A stretch of 64,000 bases of DNA from Siphonodentalium dalli (Eukaryota; Mollusca; Scaphopoda; Gadilida; Siphonodentaliidae), in the NCBI GenBank assembly GCA_032622095.1, contig CP136069.1, positions 105,924,278 to 105,988,277 on the forward strand, given 5' to 3'. Position numbers and translations under genes: made by a program. Below the pieces are notes generated by a model. The model did not search any database, was not told the DNA's origin, and saw only the letters and a program-made list of their open reading frames with translations. Of this stretch, positions 1 through 13,351 are shown piece by piece. The stretch's first letter is position 1, and each line of letters opens with the position of its first letter.

Positions 1-2860
1 TCCCGGGTCAGCGGGCGACAGTGTGATTTGTCGCCCGGCACGTGATAGCACGTGGACCAATCAGAAGGGTGGAAAATAGGGAGGAGGATAACAACAAAGA
101 ATGTCGCACTGCTGAGTACGGATATTATTTTGCACGGGATTTCTGTGGTTGAAACTACTCACGCTCGGAGATCCCGTGCTATCGTACGATTACATAATTT
201 GATCAGAGAATGCCGACTTGCTGAGTTAGGCAGAGTAGGGATCGACATACGCCAACAGGCGGCCCTGGTTCTCCTACCAAAGGAGGTATCTACCTCCGAG
301 ATCCTGTGCTATCGTACTGTTATAAAACAGAACCTGTCCCAAATCAGTCTTTATAGCGGGAATTCATAGTGACAAAATCATTCATTTGACCCATATTACA
401 TGCATGGAGGATAAACACAAAAAACATGCCCACCCCCCCCCCCCCCAACAATATGGAGCCTGGATAAAGTCAAAGTACGGTCAATAATAGTTTCGTTGTC
501 CAGCCTGGGTCCCCAAACACAAACAACGGCGCACATGTTCCCATTTCCCGCCAAAACTCAATTATATTTTATAACACGTTGGCTTAAACTCTATAGCAGC
601 GGTCGTCAGTTGTTGGACTAATACAGACTATTGACAAGCTATGCGTTCCGAGTTTGAAAGATTTGGCTACCATTCGTTTTTCGCCACTATAAATATCTCC
701 TGCAGACAAACCCTGCAGTATATATGACGTCACAGTGCACAAATAGTTTTACGATTGACAGAATACATGGAAAAGTCAGTTTCATTTTCACGGAAGCTAC
801 TTGAAATTCTAGGAAATACTTAATTCAATTATCCCAGCTAGGTAGTATTGGACAATGCATAGATGCTTTTTTGTGTTTAGTTTCATTATACGGAATCTTA
901 TTGTAAGTTATAAATTTTTAAACACTGTAACTTGTAGCTTGATATAGTATTCAATCAGACGGCAGTCTTACGTGCGTAATTATATGATTAATTATCTGGA
1001 TACCATCAACATAATTAATGCACCCACGGAAAATGATCGACTTGCCTAATATACGTAGCTTTGGATTGCTTTGTGGGACACTCAGGTGCAAGGAAATGGC
1101 AACTTTTCAATGTCAAATAACAAAATTTTCGCCCGACAGGACGAACCATGGTCGTCCCAATACGGACTCATTAATTCCCCTTGGCGGAACCCTGCATGTA
1201 CATATTTGGTTTAAAAGATTTTTTGGTCAAAGATGGTAGCCGGAAATTTGGTTTAAATAACCATCAGCGGCAGTGCTCTTGTTTTGTCTATCAGTCTCTC
1301 TGGATCACTTTATGTTTTACTTTTACCAACATTTCAGAGTTAAGAAATGACTAATATACATGTATAGGGTCCTGATTCATATTGTTATTCTGATGAATCT
1401 TCCACACTGGACTTAAAGAACTAATAGTTGTATTAATTGATATTTCTAAGTCATGTGAATAAACCCCATGTTATGTAGACAAACAGTATGTGAAGAGTAT
1501 GCAGTAAGCAAAACACTCATTGCCGCAGATACCCTATGCATTAAGTGAACTTTGGTTAGAAATTCCACCAAATTGTTTATAACATAACAGTATAGCGCTA
1601 ACTAATTTTAACCCTCACCTTTCAAGATTTCGGTGTTGAATGGGTCACTGTGAATCACTCTCCTGAAACATTTCCATGGTGTTGAGTGTTGTGCTTATCG
1701 CTCACTCTTTACATGCTGTATAATGTATTTAAACCAACGTTCGACTGACACAATGTGTGTTTTGAGGATATGGCATTCATACTTTCATAGTATACCATTA
1801 CTATATTCTTTACAACATGTTATAATTTCTTAACTTTTATTTCTAAATTATAATCTATAATGAAGGCCAACCGTGCCTTTAACCAGCAAGGTCCAAATGA
1901 CATGGTTTCAGTAACAGGGCATGGCAGACATTTAATTTTTACCGGTATACATGTATGTCCATGAACTATAAACATCTATACAGTACCAATGATACCAGAT
2001 TTAAACTGGCACATTAATTAATGCGACTTGCAGAGATGGATCCAGAGATTTTTTGGGGACACCTGTTCTGTATTTGAATATGTCCCCATATAAATTTGGA
2101 TGTTACAAAATTCAGTACTGGACACTTTATTCTGCAAATAAAGGCTCTATATAATAGACTATATCATCTGCAGGTTGATGATTTGCACTACATGTGTTTG
2201 AATTATAGAAAAATTCCTTGAAAATATGGAAAATCCAACTTGAATAAATATTATCCACTTGGAATTTGGGGACATTTGGGTCTCCAGAGTTTGGGCGCCC
2301 AAACCTGTAACAGGTATCAAAACATCCCTGGATCCTTCTCTGGCGACTTGAGAATATATATACTTCAAAGTATCAACCTGTGTGGGGTACAATTATTATT
2401 CACCTACATGTAGGCCTACATTGTATAATCTAATTGTATATTCTAATTTTATATCTACATGTACATATCATGGACTTGGAAGGAGTAAATGTTCGGACAC
2501 GTTATTATCATATTAATAAATGACAAATAGTCACTATGCCAGACTTGGATATTTTAGGTGTTGTCAGAGTAACAGATCATGAGTTGATAGAATGCAAATA
2601 TTTCACTGATTGGCTTGGTGCACTGATGAAAAGTGTGATGACAGATATTTTCTACCCATTGATAGTCACATTAATGTTTGAGACAGTTGCTTGCTGTTTT
2701 TCCATGCACACAATGATCTTGACTTTAGTCACATCAAGACAAATTTATTTATTTCAGTTATACATTTCTTGAGGCTTCTTTCTGAAGGGTTTCATGAAGG
2801 ATTTGTTTCACCCCACCACCCCATATGCAACATGTCATATAGCTTAAATTAAGCTGCTTA
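1..2860. other. Unannotated AT-rich flank
   Basis: No gene is recognised here. The longest open frame (52-369) has no familiar motif and partly overlaps a short direct repeat (GAGATCCCGTGCTATCGTAC-like, near 168-188 and 298-317), so it is probably chance. A poly-C run lies near 430-446. There are weak inverted matches around 2034-2350 containing GGATCC and GGGGACA, too short to call an element. Confidence 0.5.
688..732 (+). promoter_or_regulatory. Possible TATA plus CRE-like cluster
   Basis: A TATAAATA box (688-695) is followed by two CTGCAG hexamers and a palindromic TGACGTCA (725-732), the consensus cAMP-response element. No convincing coding frame follows within the next 1.5 kb, so this is a motif cluster, not a demonstrated promoter. 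Confidence 0.15.
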
Positions 2861-2861
2861 A

Positions 2862-3500
2862 TGTCATCTCCACTATATGGGGGCTTGCTTCCCTCATATG
2901 GTGTACATTGGGGCATCTCCTGCACAGATACACACAATATCCATAGTCATAAAAAGGGAATTAGGAGTTACAGGGGGCCTGCTTCCCTCATGTGCTGGGC
3001 CTATATACATGTAGACTCGAAAATTAAAGAAAAGCCATATTTCCGATTAAATTCTGAAAAGTTACCCTTAATTCTGCTGTGGTTAAGGAGTCGATTACTT
3101 AGGGCATTAATGTACTTATTGACTTAAAATTGGGTAAAAACCCATATTTTGATGTCATCAGCATCCCTGCCCCATGCAAGTATGTCTCCATTCTGGAACT
3201 CTAGTGTATTTGAATAAAGGGGGTATACCCCGCAGACCTTGCTCAGATGCATACAACATCCATGGTCATAAAAAGGGAATTAGGGGTTACAGGGGCCTGC
3301 TTCTCTCATGTGGTGGGCCTATATATAGACTCGAAAATGGAAGAAAAAACTTATGTCCTAATCAGGCTAATGTACATTGTATATCAACATCCCTGCCCCA
3401 TGAATGTTTGTCTGCACCGGAGCTCTAGTGTAATTGATAAAAGGGACATCTCCTGCACAGATATATACAAGTTCCATATATATGGTAATCTATGGAAAGT
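2862..3500. repeat. Degenerate ~0.31-kb direct repeat
   Basis: A block containing CATAAAAAGGGAATTAGG, GTTACAGGGG and CCTGCTTCCCTCATGTG occurs near 2945-3010 and again, diverged, near 3265-3330. A partial third copy (ACATCTCCTGCACAGATA) lies near 3446. Short open frames across it are by-products of the repeat. Confidence 0.55.
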
Positions 3501-3866
3501 TCCTAGCCAAAGGGTTGATTCGATGAAGATTTCCAACAGTTGAAAGTATTGAAATAACAGTCAACTGTTGCAACATTCCAACCCAGTGGGTGCAAATTTA
3601 TGTCCCATTTCTATTTGTGAATTCATGCATTCCTTATTGTCATAAAAATACATTTGAGGGCTCGCAAATTACGTTTACGTATAGTCATATTAGTTAATTA
3701 GTCATGTTTATATTTAAATCTAATTTCCAATATCTATTATACGTATTATATTTAGACATTAATTAGGTATTATATGTTACCAAACATATCTACATGAACA
3801 TATGCCTTATGCTCGTAGAAATCTGCTGTTATTTCAATAATTGTGAATTGTCTATCTGTGCCCAAT

Positions 3867-4386
3867 CTACACCGCTATAAATAATTTCCTCTACACCGTC
3901 ATATAATCTTGCTATTTTTGGTATCCAAGCAACCAGGTTCATGTTCAAAACATATTCTACACCGTATTTTATGATGTTTAAATTATCGTCAATTAAATTA
4001 ATTTTAAAAAACGCCACACAACGAATCCAATTTGATTCGATCTAACATTATAATAACAATACCTGGGCAGAGTTTTACAATGAAGGCAGTACCGATAAGG
4101 CCAAAAATAGTGCAAAAACCCACATGTTTCTTGCCAATTTGTTGACAATCGTCAGAATGTTGGTTTAAAACCTGTTTTTGACAATAATACCAATTAAATC
4201 CACAAAGAATATGGTATCCCTGTAACAACCGATATATATAATTCCAAGTGAATCTGTGTATAACGGTTTTCCTCACAGTACGAATATCTTCAAAACATCA
4301 TGAATTACAAGGAGCATATCCAAAACGAACCACCGGTGTCCGCCATTTTGATAATTCTACACCGATTTCTACACCATATGCTACAC
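3867..4386. repeat. Dispersed CTACACCG motif tract
   Basis: The octamer CTACACCG or a close variant recurs at about 3867, 3892, 3958, 4357, 4369 and 4381, immediately outside element X. There is no coding content. It may be subterminal repeat sequence of another element, but no boundaries are visible. Confidence 0.3.
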
Positions 4387-4518
4387 CGATCTCAAAAAGG
4401 TGAATGAATGATAACGCGATGCCTTGATCACACGCACGTGACTGATGTCGTTCGTATGCATGCAGCTAACCGGATATTCATTTAGTATTAACATGCTTGG
4501 GGTTTGTATATAGACCAC
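4387..4518. mobile_element. Element X, left piece of split TIR
   Basis: This stretch, starting CGATCTCAAAAAGGTG, is the inverse of about 37360-37492, which ends CCTTTTTGAGATCG. It is the outer part of the left inverted repeat of element X. X is interrupted at 4518 by the 31.6-kb element G and resumes at 36145. No target-site duplication of X itself is evident: the flanks are CTACAC and CAAATC. X carries no recognisable gene and is presumably non-autonomous. Confidence 0.75.
4513..4518. repeat. 6-bp target duplication of element G (left)
   Basis: GACCAC here is repeated at 36139-36144, directly abutting both ends of G. The intact arm of X (reverse complement of about 37355-37385) reads GTATATAGACCACACAC. 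That is exactly what results from removing G plus one GACCAC, so this is a real 6-bp target-site duplication and not chance. Confidence 0.85.
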
Positions 4519-4590
4519 AGTAGTATAAAGTAGAGGCAATATCTCTTTTATATATAAGTGGGTGGACAGGGAAAATAATTTGGAATCCCC

Positions 4591-4778
4591 TAATCCCCAC
4601 CCCCACGGGATTTCATAAATACTATTTATCGAATGTTAAACGTTACATTACCGACTAATTTAAATAGGTGTAGTCGTCGTATGATAATCCCCACCCCCAC
4701 GGGATTTCGTAAATACTATTTAACGAATGTTAAACGTTACAATACCGACTAATTTATATAGGTGTATCAAAAATGAGG
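4591..4778. repeat. 94-bp tandem repeat, two units, near G left end
   Basis: Two consecutive units begin TAATCCCCACCCCCACGGGA at 4591 and 4685 and share ACTATTTA, CGAATGTTAAACGTTACA and CCGACTAATTTA. The same pair appears inverted at about 35880-36065 in the right arm. Subterminal repeats like these often bind transposition proteins, but no function is shown here. Confidence 0.7.
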
Positions 4779-4900
4779 TGTTTTACATTCAAGATGTTAT
4801 AGTTAGACTAAATAGTAACTACTTTAAGGCACAGCCAAGCTACAATACGAACTATTTTATGTCAGGTAATGATGTATATCTAATTCAAATTGTATGGTCA

Positions 4901-5020
4901 AGCAAACTATTTCTAGGCAGGTGTTATAGTCAAGCTAGCTAGTAACTATTTGAAGGCATAGTCAATATTTTAGTACGCCCGATTAAATACATGTAGTGAT
5001 ATGTAACTATTTCTAGGCAT
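4901..5020. repeat. Subterminal CTATTTCTAGG motifs
   Basis: AACTATTTCTAGGC-type motifs occur at about 4904 and 5007. After the nested 5.2-kb element is removed, they recur at about 10670, 10727, 10867 and 10928, and inverted in the right arm. Adjacent text repeats AGTAACTA and AAGGCA. Confidence 0.5.
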
Positions 5021-5389
5021 ATAGTTAGTAGGTTAGTTATGATAGGTTAGTAAAATAATACAAAAGTTGTTAGTTAAATTGAAAATGTTAAAATGAATTA
5101 TTCCCTAGTAGTGTAGTGACTTAGCGGTTTTTTTTTGAACGGACTGGCCAAAAGTGCCATTTTTTTATATTTTGTCAAGTTATGTGTGCTCTTTCAGAAA
5201 GTGAACTAGAAACAGGTTTCTGATCAATATTAAGCCTTGTTTCCAGTATAAATCCAAGATGGCGGTCAAATTCAATCATTATTTCACATTGACGTTCCAA
5301 CTGGTATAAAAAATTGAGGCGCATGCATAATAAAGGCGTCATTCAACCTGACATTGTCATATTTGGAAGATAGTAGCAACCCAGGCTGA

Positions 5390-6060
5390 CCAAATTGGAA
5401 ATTTATCACTTTTTGTACCAAAAACATGCAATTTTGTCATATAATCATTCTCGTTTCAATTATTTCGGAATAATAAACAGACAATTTCTCAAAAATGTTT
5501 CAGTGCAGATCAAAGGTTAAGGTCTTAGCATTTTTGGACATGTATACTCTAATCAAAACATACAATATCTAGGACACATTCTTAACCGTATTTTATAAAT
5601 TTTGGATTATGTTACCCCTCGCCCCAAAAATCATGAAATATTGTTTTTGTGATAAGCATCCGACAGAACATGGATGATAATCTATAAAGGACACTATTTG
5701 ATCACATTTCTAAATACTGCAATGGCAATTACATACACAATGACCAAAGTTGAAATATAACATCTTTTTCGACAAAACATATGCAATTTTGTAAGAAAAT
5801 CCTCGTCATTTAAAATATTTTGGTCCAATAAATGGTCATTTACACATAGGATATTTGCGATAGGGCAAAATGTTTGGTCTTAAATGTTTTGGACATATAT
5901 ACTGAAAACAATGAATACATTGTCTGTGGTTCATATGTAACAACGTTTCAGAAAATTTGGTTTATGTTACCCCTCACCCCAAAAATCACGAAAATGTGAC
6001 TTGTTGTAAGGATTCAATAAATCTTTGGTTAAATCTTATAAAATGAGTTTGTCGATCGCA
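5390..6060. repeat. Internal ~355-bp direct repeat in 5.2-kb element TIR
   Basis: The phrases TTATGTTACCCCTC and CCCCAAAAATCA occur near 5610 and 5963, and TTTTGGACATGTATACT/ATATATACT near 5534 and 5889. The left TIR therefore contains two diverged tandem units. The same organisation is inverted at about 9460-9990. Confidence 0.55.
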
Positions 6061-6754
6061 ATTCGTCATATATTATAATGTAACAATCTCATTGTCAGTA
6101 TACTGTTGAAATTAACAATTGTATGCCTAATAACAATTTATTTGATCATTTCAAATATGTTCAACCAATAGAATGGCAATATGCAATAATATACAATATG
6201 CGGTCTTAAAAGTTTCGAAAATGAACATCCAATATATATACAACACATATAAGGGTATATACATGTAATGTTTTGGTGAAATAAAATAAAAATAAAAGAA
6301 TCTATAATACCATTAATTGATATATTTGACCAAATATCATTGACTTATGTAATCTAGCATTCAAGAGGGGTGTATATACAGATATGCATTTCAGGTCACA
6401 ACTTTAAATTTTCAATCAATAATACATATAAAGATGGCCTATCTTTGTTTATAGTGTGTTCTTAAATTCATGTTTGTTATGTTATGTAGCTATAATGTTC
6501 ACAGACTGATAATACCTAGCAACTCATAGATTGTCATGTTATAATCACGGCTGCCTGTGTTTATACGTTGAGCAAATATTTTAAGCACACAATTACATCT
6601 ACATAACTCTGTGTATGGTAAATCAGCGTTTGCACATTTGCATCTGTTACAAGTTTGTGATTTGCAACAACAATTAATGAGTTCTGAGCACACAACTGCA
6701 GCTTGGCATGACATAAGTGTACCACAATCCTACCTGGTAGGCAGCTCGTTTCAT

Positions 6755-7385
6755 ATGTCCCACACCACATATATATGACAATAACACTTCTTAGTCTGTA
6801 GAGTAGAAACTTCATTAGTGACTGGGCGTAATAATTAAAAGTAGATACTATATCGCAGGTACAATCATATCCACAAGAACGCCTCCATCAAATATCTTGC
6901 ACTGAACATTTTTAGGTGGGTCCGATATATCCCCAATTGCTTCCCGGATACATCCCAGAAATCAGATTGTGTCCCCTTGAATTTACCTCCCGTTGATAAG
7001 GCGTGGGGAAATAGCCGACTCTCATGAGAGAAAAACACATCTGGTTCGGGGAGTTGTAGCCATCTCGTTATTGTTGATGAGCTCTCTGTTAAACCTATCA
7101 ACGCTCCATTTCCTTTCAATTTGATGTTCTCCTGTTCCTGCACTTGATCGTTTGGAATGGCGGAGAAGCGATTTCGGGTTTTTTGAACTGCCCAATTGTT
7201 GTTCGAACACACTATTACAAGAAATAAAATATTGGAAGTACGTGCAAGATATTTTATGGAGGCGTTCTTGTACATATAACTATTGTGCCTGCGATAAGAT
7301 CTAAATGTACTTTTAATTATTACAGTCACCAATGAACTTTATACTCTACAAACTAAGAAGTGTTAATGTCGTGTGTGTTATGTGG
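6755..7385. repeat. Inner hairpin in core of 5.2-kb element
   Basis: About 6755-6905 is the imperfect reverse complement of about 7228-7385: AGAACGCCTCCATCAAATAT pairs with ATATTTTATGGAGGCGTTCT, and AAAGTAGATAC/GCAGG with CCTGC/GTACTTTT. The inner edges lie about 320 bp apart. This is a second, separate inverted repeat inside the larger TIR pair and may be an inserted or captured foldback. Confidence 0.6.
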
Positions 7386-7399
7386 GATAGTTGTTTAGA

Positions 7400-8560
7400 A
7401 GGCAGCACAAAAGGCAGCACTAATGAGAATCGTGGTATAGTTCTTTGACGAAAAGTTGGTGGCCAAACTAAGATTCCAAAAAAATGGAACGACTTCCTCC
7501 GTCATTCTGACAATAAGCTTGAACTTTTTGTATTCCTGACAAGTAATGCGTCAGAACATGATGATAAAGTGTTAAACATGACAGAATGTTCGTCAACTCT
7601 CAAAATAGCAAATTCTTCCTAGTAAATCTTGAGAAACTGTTGTCAGATATATATACTTTTATTTCCTCCAAGTATAGGAGAGCCATACATTATGAATACA
7701 ATTACATTAAGAATTGAACAGAAACATAGAACTTATACAGTGTTAGTATGAATTGAACAAGAGCAAGAAGTACGCACACACAAACATTCATACAGTGTTA
7801 GTATAGCTCTCACGCTCGATGATGTATGTGCCTATATATACATCAATATGCTTTACGAACACGATAGCAACAGCACAGTAATTATTTTGTAATATGCGGA
7901 CATGTGGATCCTGAAATCCTGTTTCCATTACCACCATAAGAACAAATCGAGAGTATACTATGATCTATGAGTGATGCAGAAAATGATCTGTCTTATATTA
8001 GATAGCAATATTGCATCATTCCACGCGTGTGCTGGCGTGAGACAATTGTGACGTTTTCGCGTGAGTTAGTTGTAGCCGAACAATTGTAGAAATAAAGTGG
8101 TCAATTGCAGCGTGCTATGTATTTTGTCCACAATTCGAATGAAGTTCGGACCATAGATACCGTTAGTTCATGTACACGGGAAACGATACATCTAATATCG
8201 GTTGATAAACAACCTAAGAATGCCATCGACAGCACATTTTCCGCTCTGTGCGATGACAATTGTTATCACTACCCAATTTTCATTCGATAGCTGGTTTTGA
8301 TACCACTTTGTTCTTCCATATAAAGGGCAGAAAAAGTTTCTGGATAGCATGGAAATAATATCCTGTTATCACAGATACATGTACATTTCTTCTATAGGCG
8401 AATCAACCTTTTATTCAACTAGATTCGTCCTCATATATTTTCAAAGAACTCAAACGTTTCATTGCCATTAATTATAATAAAGGTTGTCAAAAGTTGCTGA
8501 TAATGAGGCCTATGAAGAGAATTCTCCAAAACTTGTCGCTCAAAAGGGGCCCTAATACAT
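7400..8560. other. Unique core of the 5.2-kb element
   Basis: I see no transposase motif or long frame in this 1.1-kb core. A short direct repeat, GAATTGAACA plus CAGTGTTAGTAT, occurs near 7713-7805. The 61-residue frame at 8105-8290 is unremarkable. Confidence 0.4.
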
Positions 8561-10344
8561 CATATGAAATGAGCCATATACCAGACAGGATTGTGGTACA
8601 CTTGTCATGACATAAAAATTCCAATACATGGCCCGCATGACTGGGAATGGACAGTTGAAGATCATGGATGTAAACCATTGTGGACTACATTACCGAAGCT
8701 GCAGCTGCGTGTTCAGAACTCATCAAGTGTTGTTGCAAATCCCAAACTTGTAACAGGTGCAAATGTGCAATAGCTGATTTACCATGCTCATAATTATGCA
8801 GTTGTAATTGTGATATTAAGAATGCCTAAAATGTTTGTTCAATGTATCAACATGGTCACCGGTGATTATAACATGACAATCTATGAGTTGCTATATATCT
8901 GCTGGTATGATCAGACTGTGCACATTATAGTAATACAGGTACAACATAACAATTTAAGAACAGAGTATAAACAAAGATAGACCATCTTTATGTTATGTGT
9001 ATTATTGATAGACAAATTAAAGTTGTGATCTGAACTACATGTCTATATATACCCTTCTTGTATGCTACATTTGTAGATTATATAAGTCAAAACCTTCAAA
9101 TTATTTATGGTATAATAGATTTTTAGAATTTTATTCTATTTCACCAAGACATGACATGTATACACCTTTAAATGTGTTGTATTCGACAGTCATTTTCGAA
9201 ACTTTCAAGGCCGCATGTGGTGTACGATCTTGGGAAATGTTTGAGAAATTGCCCATATATTGGTTGAAAATATTTGAAATGATGGTTATTTTACCATAAA
9301 ATATAGCTGTTATTAGGCATACAATTGTAAATTTAAACAGTATACTGTCAATGAGATTGTTACATAACAATATATGACTAATTGTCATCGACAAACTCAC
9401 TTTATAAGATTTAACCAAAGATTTATTGAATCTTTACAACCAAGTCACATTTTCGTGCTTTTTGGGGTGAGGGGTAACATAAACCAAATTTTCTGAAACG
9501 TTGTTACATATGAACCACAGAGAATGTATTCATTGTTTTCAGTATATATGTCCAAAACATTTAAGACCAAACATTTTGAACTATCGCAAATATCCTATGT
9601 GTAAATGACCATTTATTGGACCAAAATATTTGAAATGATGAGGATTTTCTTACAAAATTGCATATTTTAGTCGAAAAAGTTGTAAATTTCAACTTTGGTC
9701 ATTGTGTGCGTAATTGCAATTACAGTATTTAGAAATGTGATCGAATAGTGCCCTTTACAGATTCTCATCCATGTTCTATCGGATGTTTATCACAAAAACA
9801 AAATTTCATGATTTTTGAGGTGAGGGGTAACATAATCCAAAATGTCTAAAATATGGTTACGAATTTGTCCTAGATGTTGTATATTTTGTTTGCAGTATAC
9901 GTTTCTGAAATTTTTAAGATCTTAACCTTTGATCTGCACTGAAACCGTTTTGAGAAATTGTCTGTTTATTATTCCGAAATAATTGAAACGAGAATGATTT
10001 TATGACAAAATTTCATGCTTTTGGTCCAAAAAGTGATAATTTTCAAATTTGGTCAGCCTGGATTGCTAATATGTTCAAAATATGACAATGCCGGATAGAA
10101 TGACGCCTTTATTATGCATGTGCTTTAAATTGTATACCAGTTGGAACGTCATGGTGAAATAATGATTGAATTTGGCCGCCATCTTGGATTTATACTGGAA
10201 ACAAGGGTTAATATTGACCAGAAACCTGTTTCTAGTTCACTTTCTGAAAGAGCACACCTAACTTGACATAATATAACAAAATGGCACTTTTGGCCAGTCC
10301 GTTCCGATATGACAAAATTTTGTCGCTAAGTCACTACACTATAG

Positions 10345-13288
10345 TGAATAACCCCGTGCATGTAAAAACCACAGGGCTAAACACATGGAAAATTTGTTAG
10401 CGGCGGAACTTTTCTTCTTTATTATTGTAGATTTGTAGGAAACACGATTCGATCTCATAAAACTCGATATTACAGAGTCACGTAGAAATCGAAATGTGGA
10501 ACCCGATACTTAGTTCCTTTAATGAATATAAATGATACATAAATATTAGTATACAAACAAATATAAAAAAAATATAATCAAAGCAATCTTTTTTTAAGAT
10601 ATGGACAGTCTGGTTTTCCCGTTGAAATATCTTCTGGCAAAAAATGTATCAATGTTTAAAGTCAGACTAACTATTTCTAGGTTGGTGTTAAAATACTTCC
10701 TCTAGGCTATATGTTATACTCAAACAAACTATTTCTAGGTTATTCAAAAAAATTCCTAAAATATACTGAGTAAATCTACAAATATTAATTGCAATATAAA
10801 GAACAGAGTTAGCTCCCCTGTGAATTGTAACAGTGTCAAAATTAATCATTATTTAAAGTCAGACTAATTATTTATAGGTTGGTAATAATATTACTACCTC
10901 TAGGGTATGGGTTATACTCAGGCAAACTATTTCTGGGTTAATCAAAAATATCAAGAGTTGTAAACTAAATCTACAAATATTAATTGGAATATAAAGAACA
11001 GAGTTAGCTCCCCTGTGAATTGAATAATCTGTTTTATTAAGTTCAATATAGATGTTAAACGATTGATATATGTTAATGAATCATACAATGATATATTCGT
11101 TAGCGAATAAACCTATGCATGTAAAAACCACAGGTCTAAACACATTGAACTTTTTTTTTAGGAACGTTATTCTGTAGATTAGTAGGCAACACATTTCAAA
11201 AACACCATTTCATAGTGATAGAAATCGAAATGTATAACCATTATCGGTTCCTTTAATGATTATGAATGACGGGAGTATTTTCGGTTTATATGAAGACAAC
11301 GTATTTCATTTCCAACACAAATTCAATACTTCAAAAAAATAAAAAAAAAGCACGATAAAGCAATTAAAACACAATTTAAGTTACTTTTTCGTCAACAAAA
11401 TTGAAGTTATATGTTATAATGCTTCAAAATCAATCAAAATATGAAAATCAAATATCTCAATTGAAAGCCAAATTTAAAAAAAAACAATTTCAATGTTAAC
11501 GGAAACAATTTAACAACAAAAAAATCTTTATCTGTTTCGCTCGCAAGTATCAAAAGTCCTTTTTCATTGCCACAATAATCGTAAAACACAATAAATGTTT
11601 TGTCTTTAATCAAAAAAATATATAAAAATATTATAATCATAGTCAAAAAACTTCAAGCACAAACTTTATATGTCAATAAAAAATATGAAAATTAAATAAA
11701 ACTTTAATCCATTTATTTGCAATTTTTTTTTTTTTAAACATTGTTGACTGTTAACGCAAAAAACTGATATTCCAAATCTTTTTAAACATCAAAAGTCGCA
11801 CAACCAACGTTAAATAAATGTTTTGTTTTAACATAACAAGAGTTACTTACCTACTAAAGAACAGATCCATCGAAGTACAATTCTCTCTCAATTTTACCTA
11901 TGAGAATGTATCTGTTTATATAAGGAAAAAACATTCTATCTTTAGTCCCAAGCAAATGATGTCATTCGAGCCATCTTTCTTTAAGTCGAATAATATACCA
12001 ACATATAGCACTATACTCACAAAATAGGATGATGACCTATGACCGTACAAAACGAATAATTTATACTACACCTGTCAAATTTGCATATTTGCAGCTGTAG
12101 GTATGTTACGGTAAACATTCCAATATAGCCTATATAAGCCAGCTAAAATAGGAAATCAAAGCATGGATTCAATCGTCAGATAAGTTTATTATATTATGAT
12201 TTCAGATAACTTTTAATTAATTATTATCTTGTTCAACATATGTTCTATGTAATTTAAAATAATAAATTATATCAGGTTTGTATATTAATCGGAGCGAAAC
12301 ATATTGAGGAAGTTTAAAGCAGTTGTCTTAACGTGACACTAAGATTTATTTTCTTATTTGCATATAGTATACTATGTTCAACCCAGATGTCTTAAAATGG
12401 CAATAAGATTTATTTTATTATTTTATATATCTCACACTATTTATAAACAAGATGTCTTAAAAGGGCACTAAGATTTCATTTTATAATTTCAATACCAAAA
12501 GTGTTTCAATATCACAGCAAAAAAAAATTGTAATAATTTTACCTCAGAATTGTTAATAAATAGGTCTTCTTCACATCATAATTCTTAAAAGGGCGCTAAT
12601 AATTTAACTTAAATATGGTTGAAAATGTATCGTTAAAGAGCGTTTATTATCTGTTTGTATGCAACTCTTAAATTATAAAAAACGGATACACACAAATTTT
12701 TAAATAGTCTATTACAGTATCCAAATTAACATTGTTGAAATTCGTTATCTTTAAACATGCAAATTAAAAATTAACATTCCAATTCAAAAAAAAATATATT
12801 TTTGAAAAAAAAAAATACTATAACAGTTTTGTTTACATACCATAAATATAACACTTACCTGATTATGGCAAATAATTCTCCATTAATCATAATGGCAACA
12901 CGGTTTAGAAAAACAAATGCTGGTGAATCCGTACGCAATTTAGCATCAGATGTAAATATGCTCGGACAGAAACAGTTCCCGGTCGTTCGTTATTAAACTT
13001 ACAATTGATGCAAGGTGAAGTGTCAGGCGTTAAGTTTCAACAAGCAGTGAATGGCCATTATATATCTGATTAATTTACCTATTTATACAACATGACGCCT
13101 GTGTTGGCATCTGCACACACGCATAAAACTCATTAGTAGGCGACCTATTGAGAGTTGATAATTTAGAATAATTATTTATCACGCATTTATGTACAGATTT
13201 ATACGATGAAAGCAAATATAAAATACATATGTGCACACGACCATTATGTACTTTCAATGCTATGCCTATCAATAGTATGCAATTATCT
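10345..13288. other. G left arm, non-coding AT-rich segment
   Basis: This is the continuation of the left arm after the nested element, with its inverse at about 31085-35540. It contains a diverged ~197-bp tandem repeat at about 10658-11030 (units with AAAGTCAGACTAA and AGAACAGAGTTAGCTCCCCTG). The open frames are short, AT-rich and motif-free. A 64-residue frame at 12802-12996 is repeated in the tandem duplicate, but its codon run is interrupted in the right arm, so I do not call it a gene. Confidence 0.5.
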
Positions 13289-13351
13289 TTGTATCTGTAG
13301 TTGTTACGTCCTAGTGACCAAAGCTGGCTTTACAGGACGGTGTGAGGAGTG

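Larger units (their letters stand above)
5109..10341. mobile_element. 5.2-kb long-TIR element nested in G left arm
   Basis: The termini TAGTGTAGTGACTTAGCG and its reverse complement are flanked by TAG on each side. The right arm of G keeps the empty site (reverse complement CCCTAGTGAATAACC), so the insertion duplicated 3 bp (TAG). A 2-bp TA duplication with a 1-nt offset end is the alternative. The inverted repeats are about 1.7-1.8 kb (5109-6800 and 8560-10341) and diverged. The core has no recognisable transposase, so the element is non-autonomous. The superfamily is unassigned: a 3-bp duplication is compatible with Harbinger- or CACTA-type elements, but the ends are not diagnostic. Confidence 0.75.

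Noticed and set aside
2034-2350. Inverted repeat containing GGATCC and GGGGACA
   Set aside because: The matches are short and interrupted, not better than expected in AT-rich DNA.
7022-7332. 155-residue minus-strand ORF at 6865-7332
   Set aside because: It lies across an inner hairpin of a non-autonomous element and has no recognisable motif.
12802-12996. 64-residue ORF (MANNSPLIIMATRF...) repeated at 21745-21939
   Set aside because: It is repeated only because the block is duplicated. The mirrored right arm has changes that break it, and no domain is recognisable.
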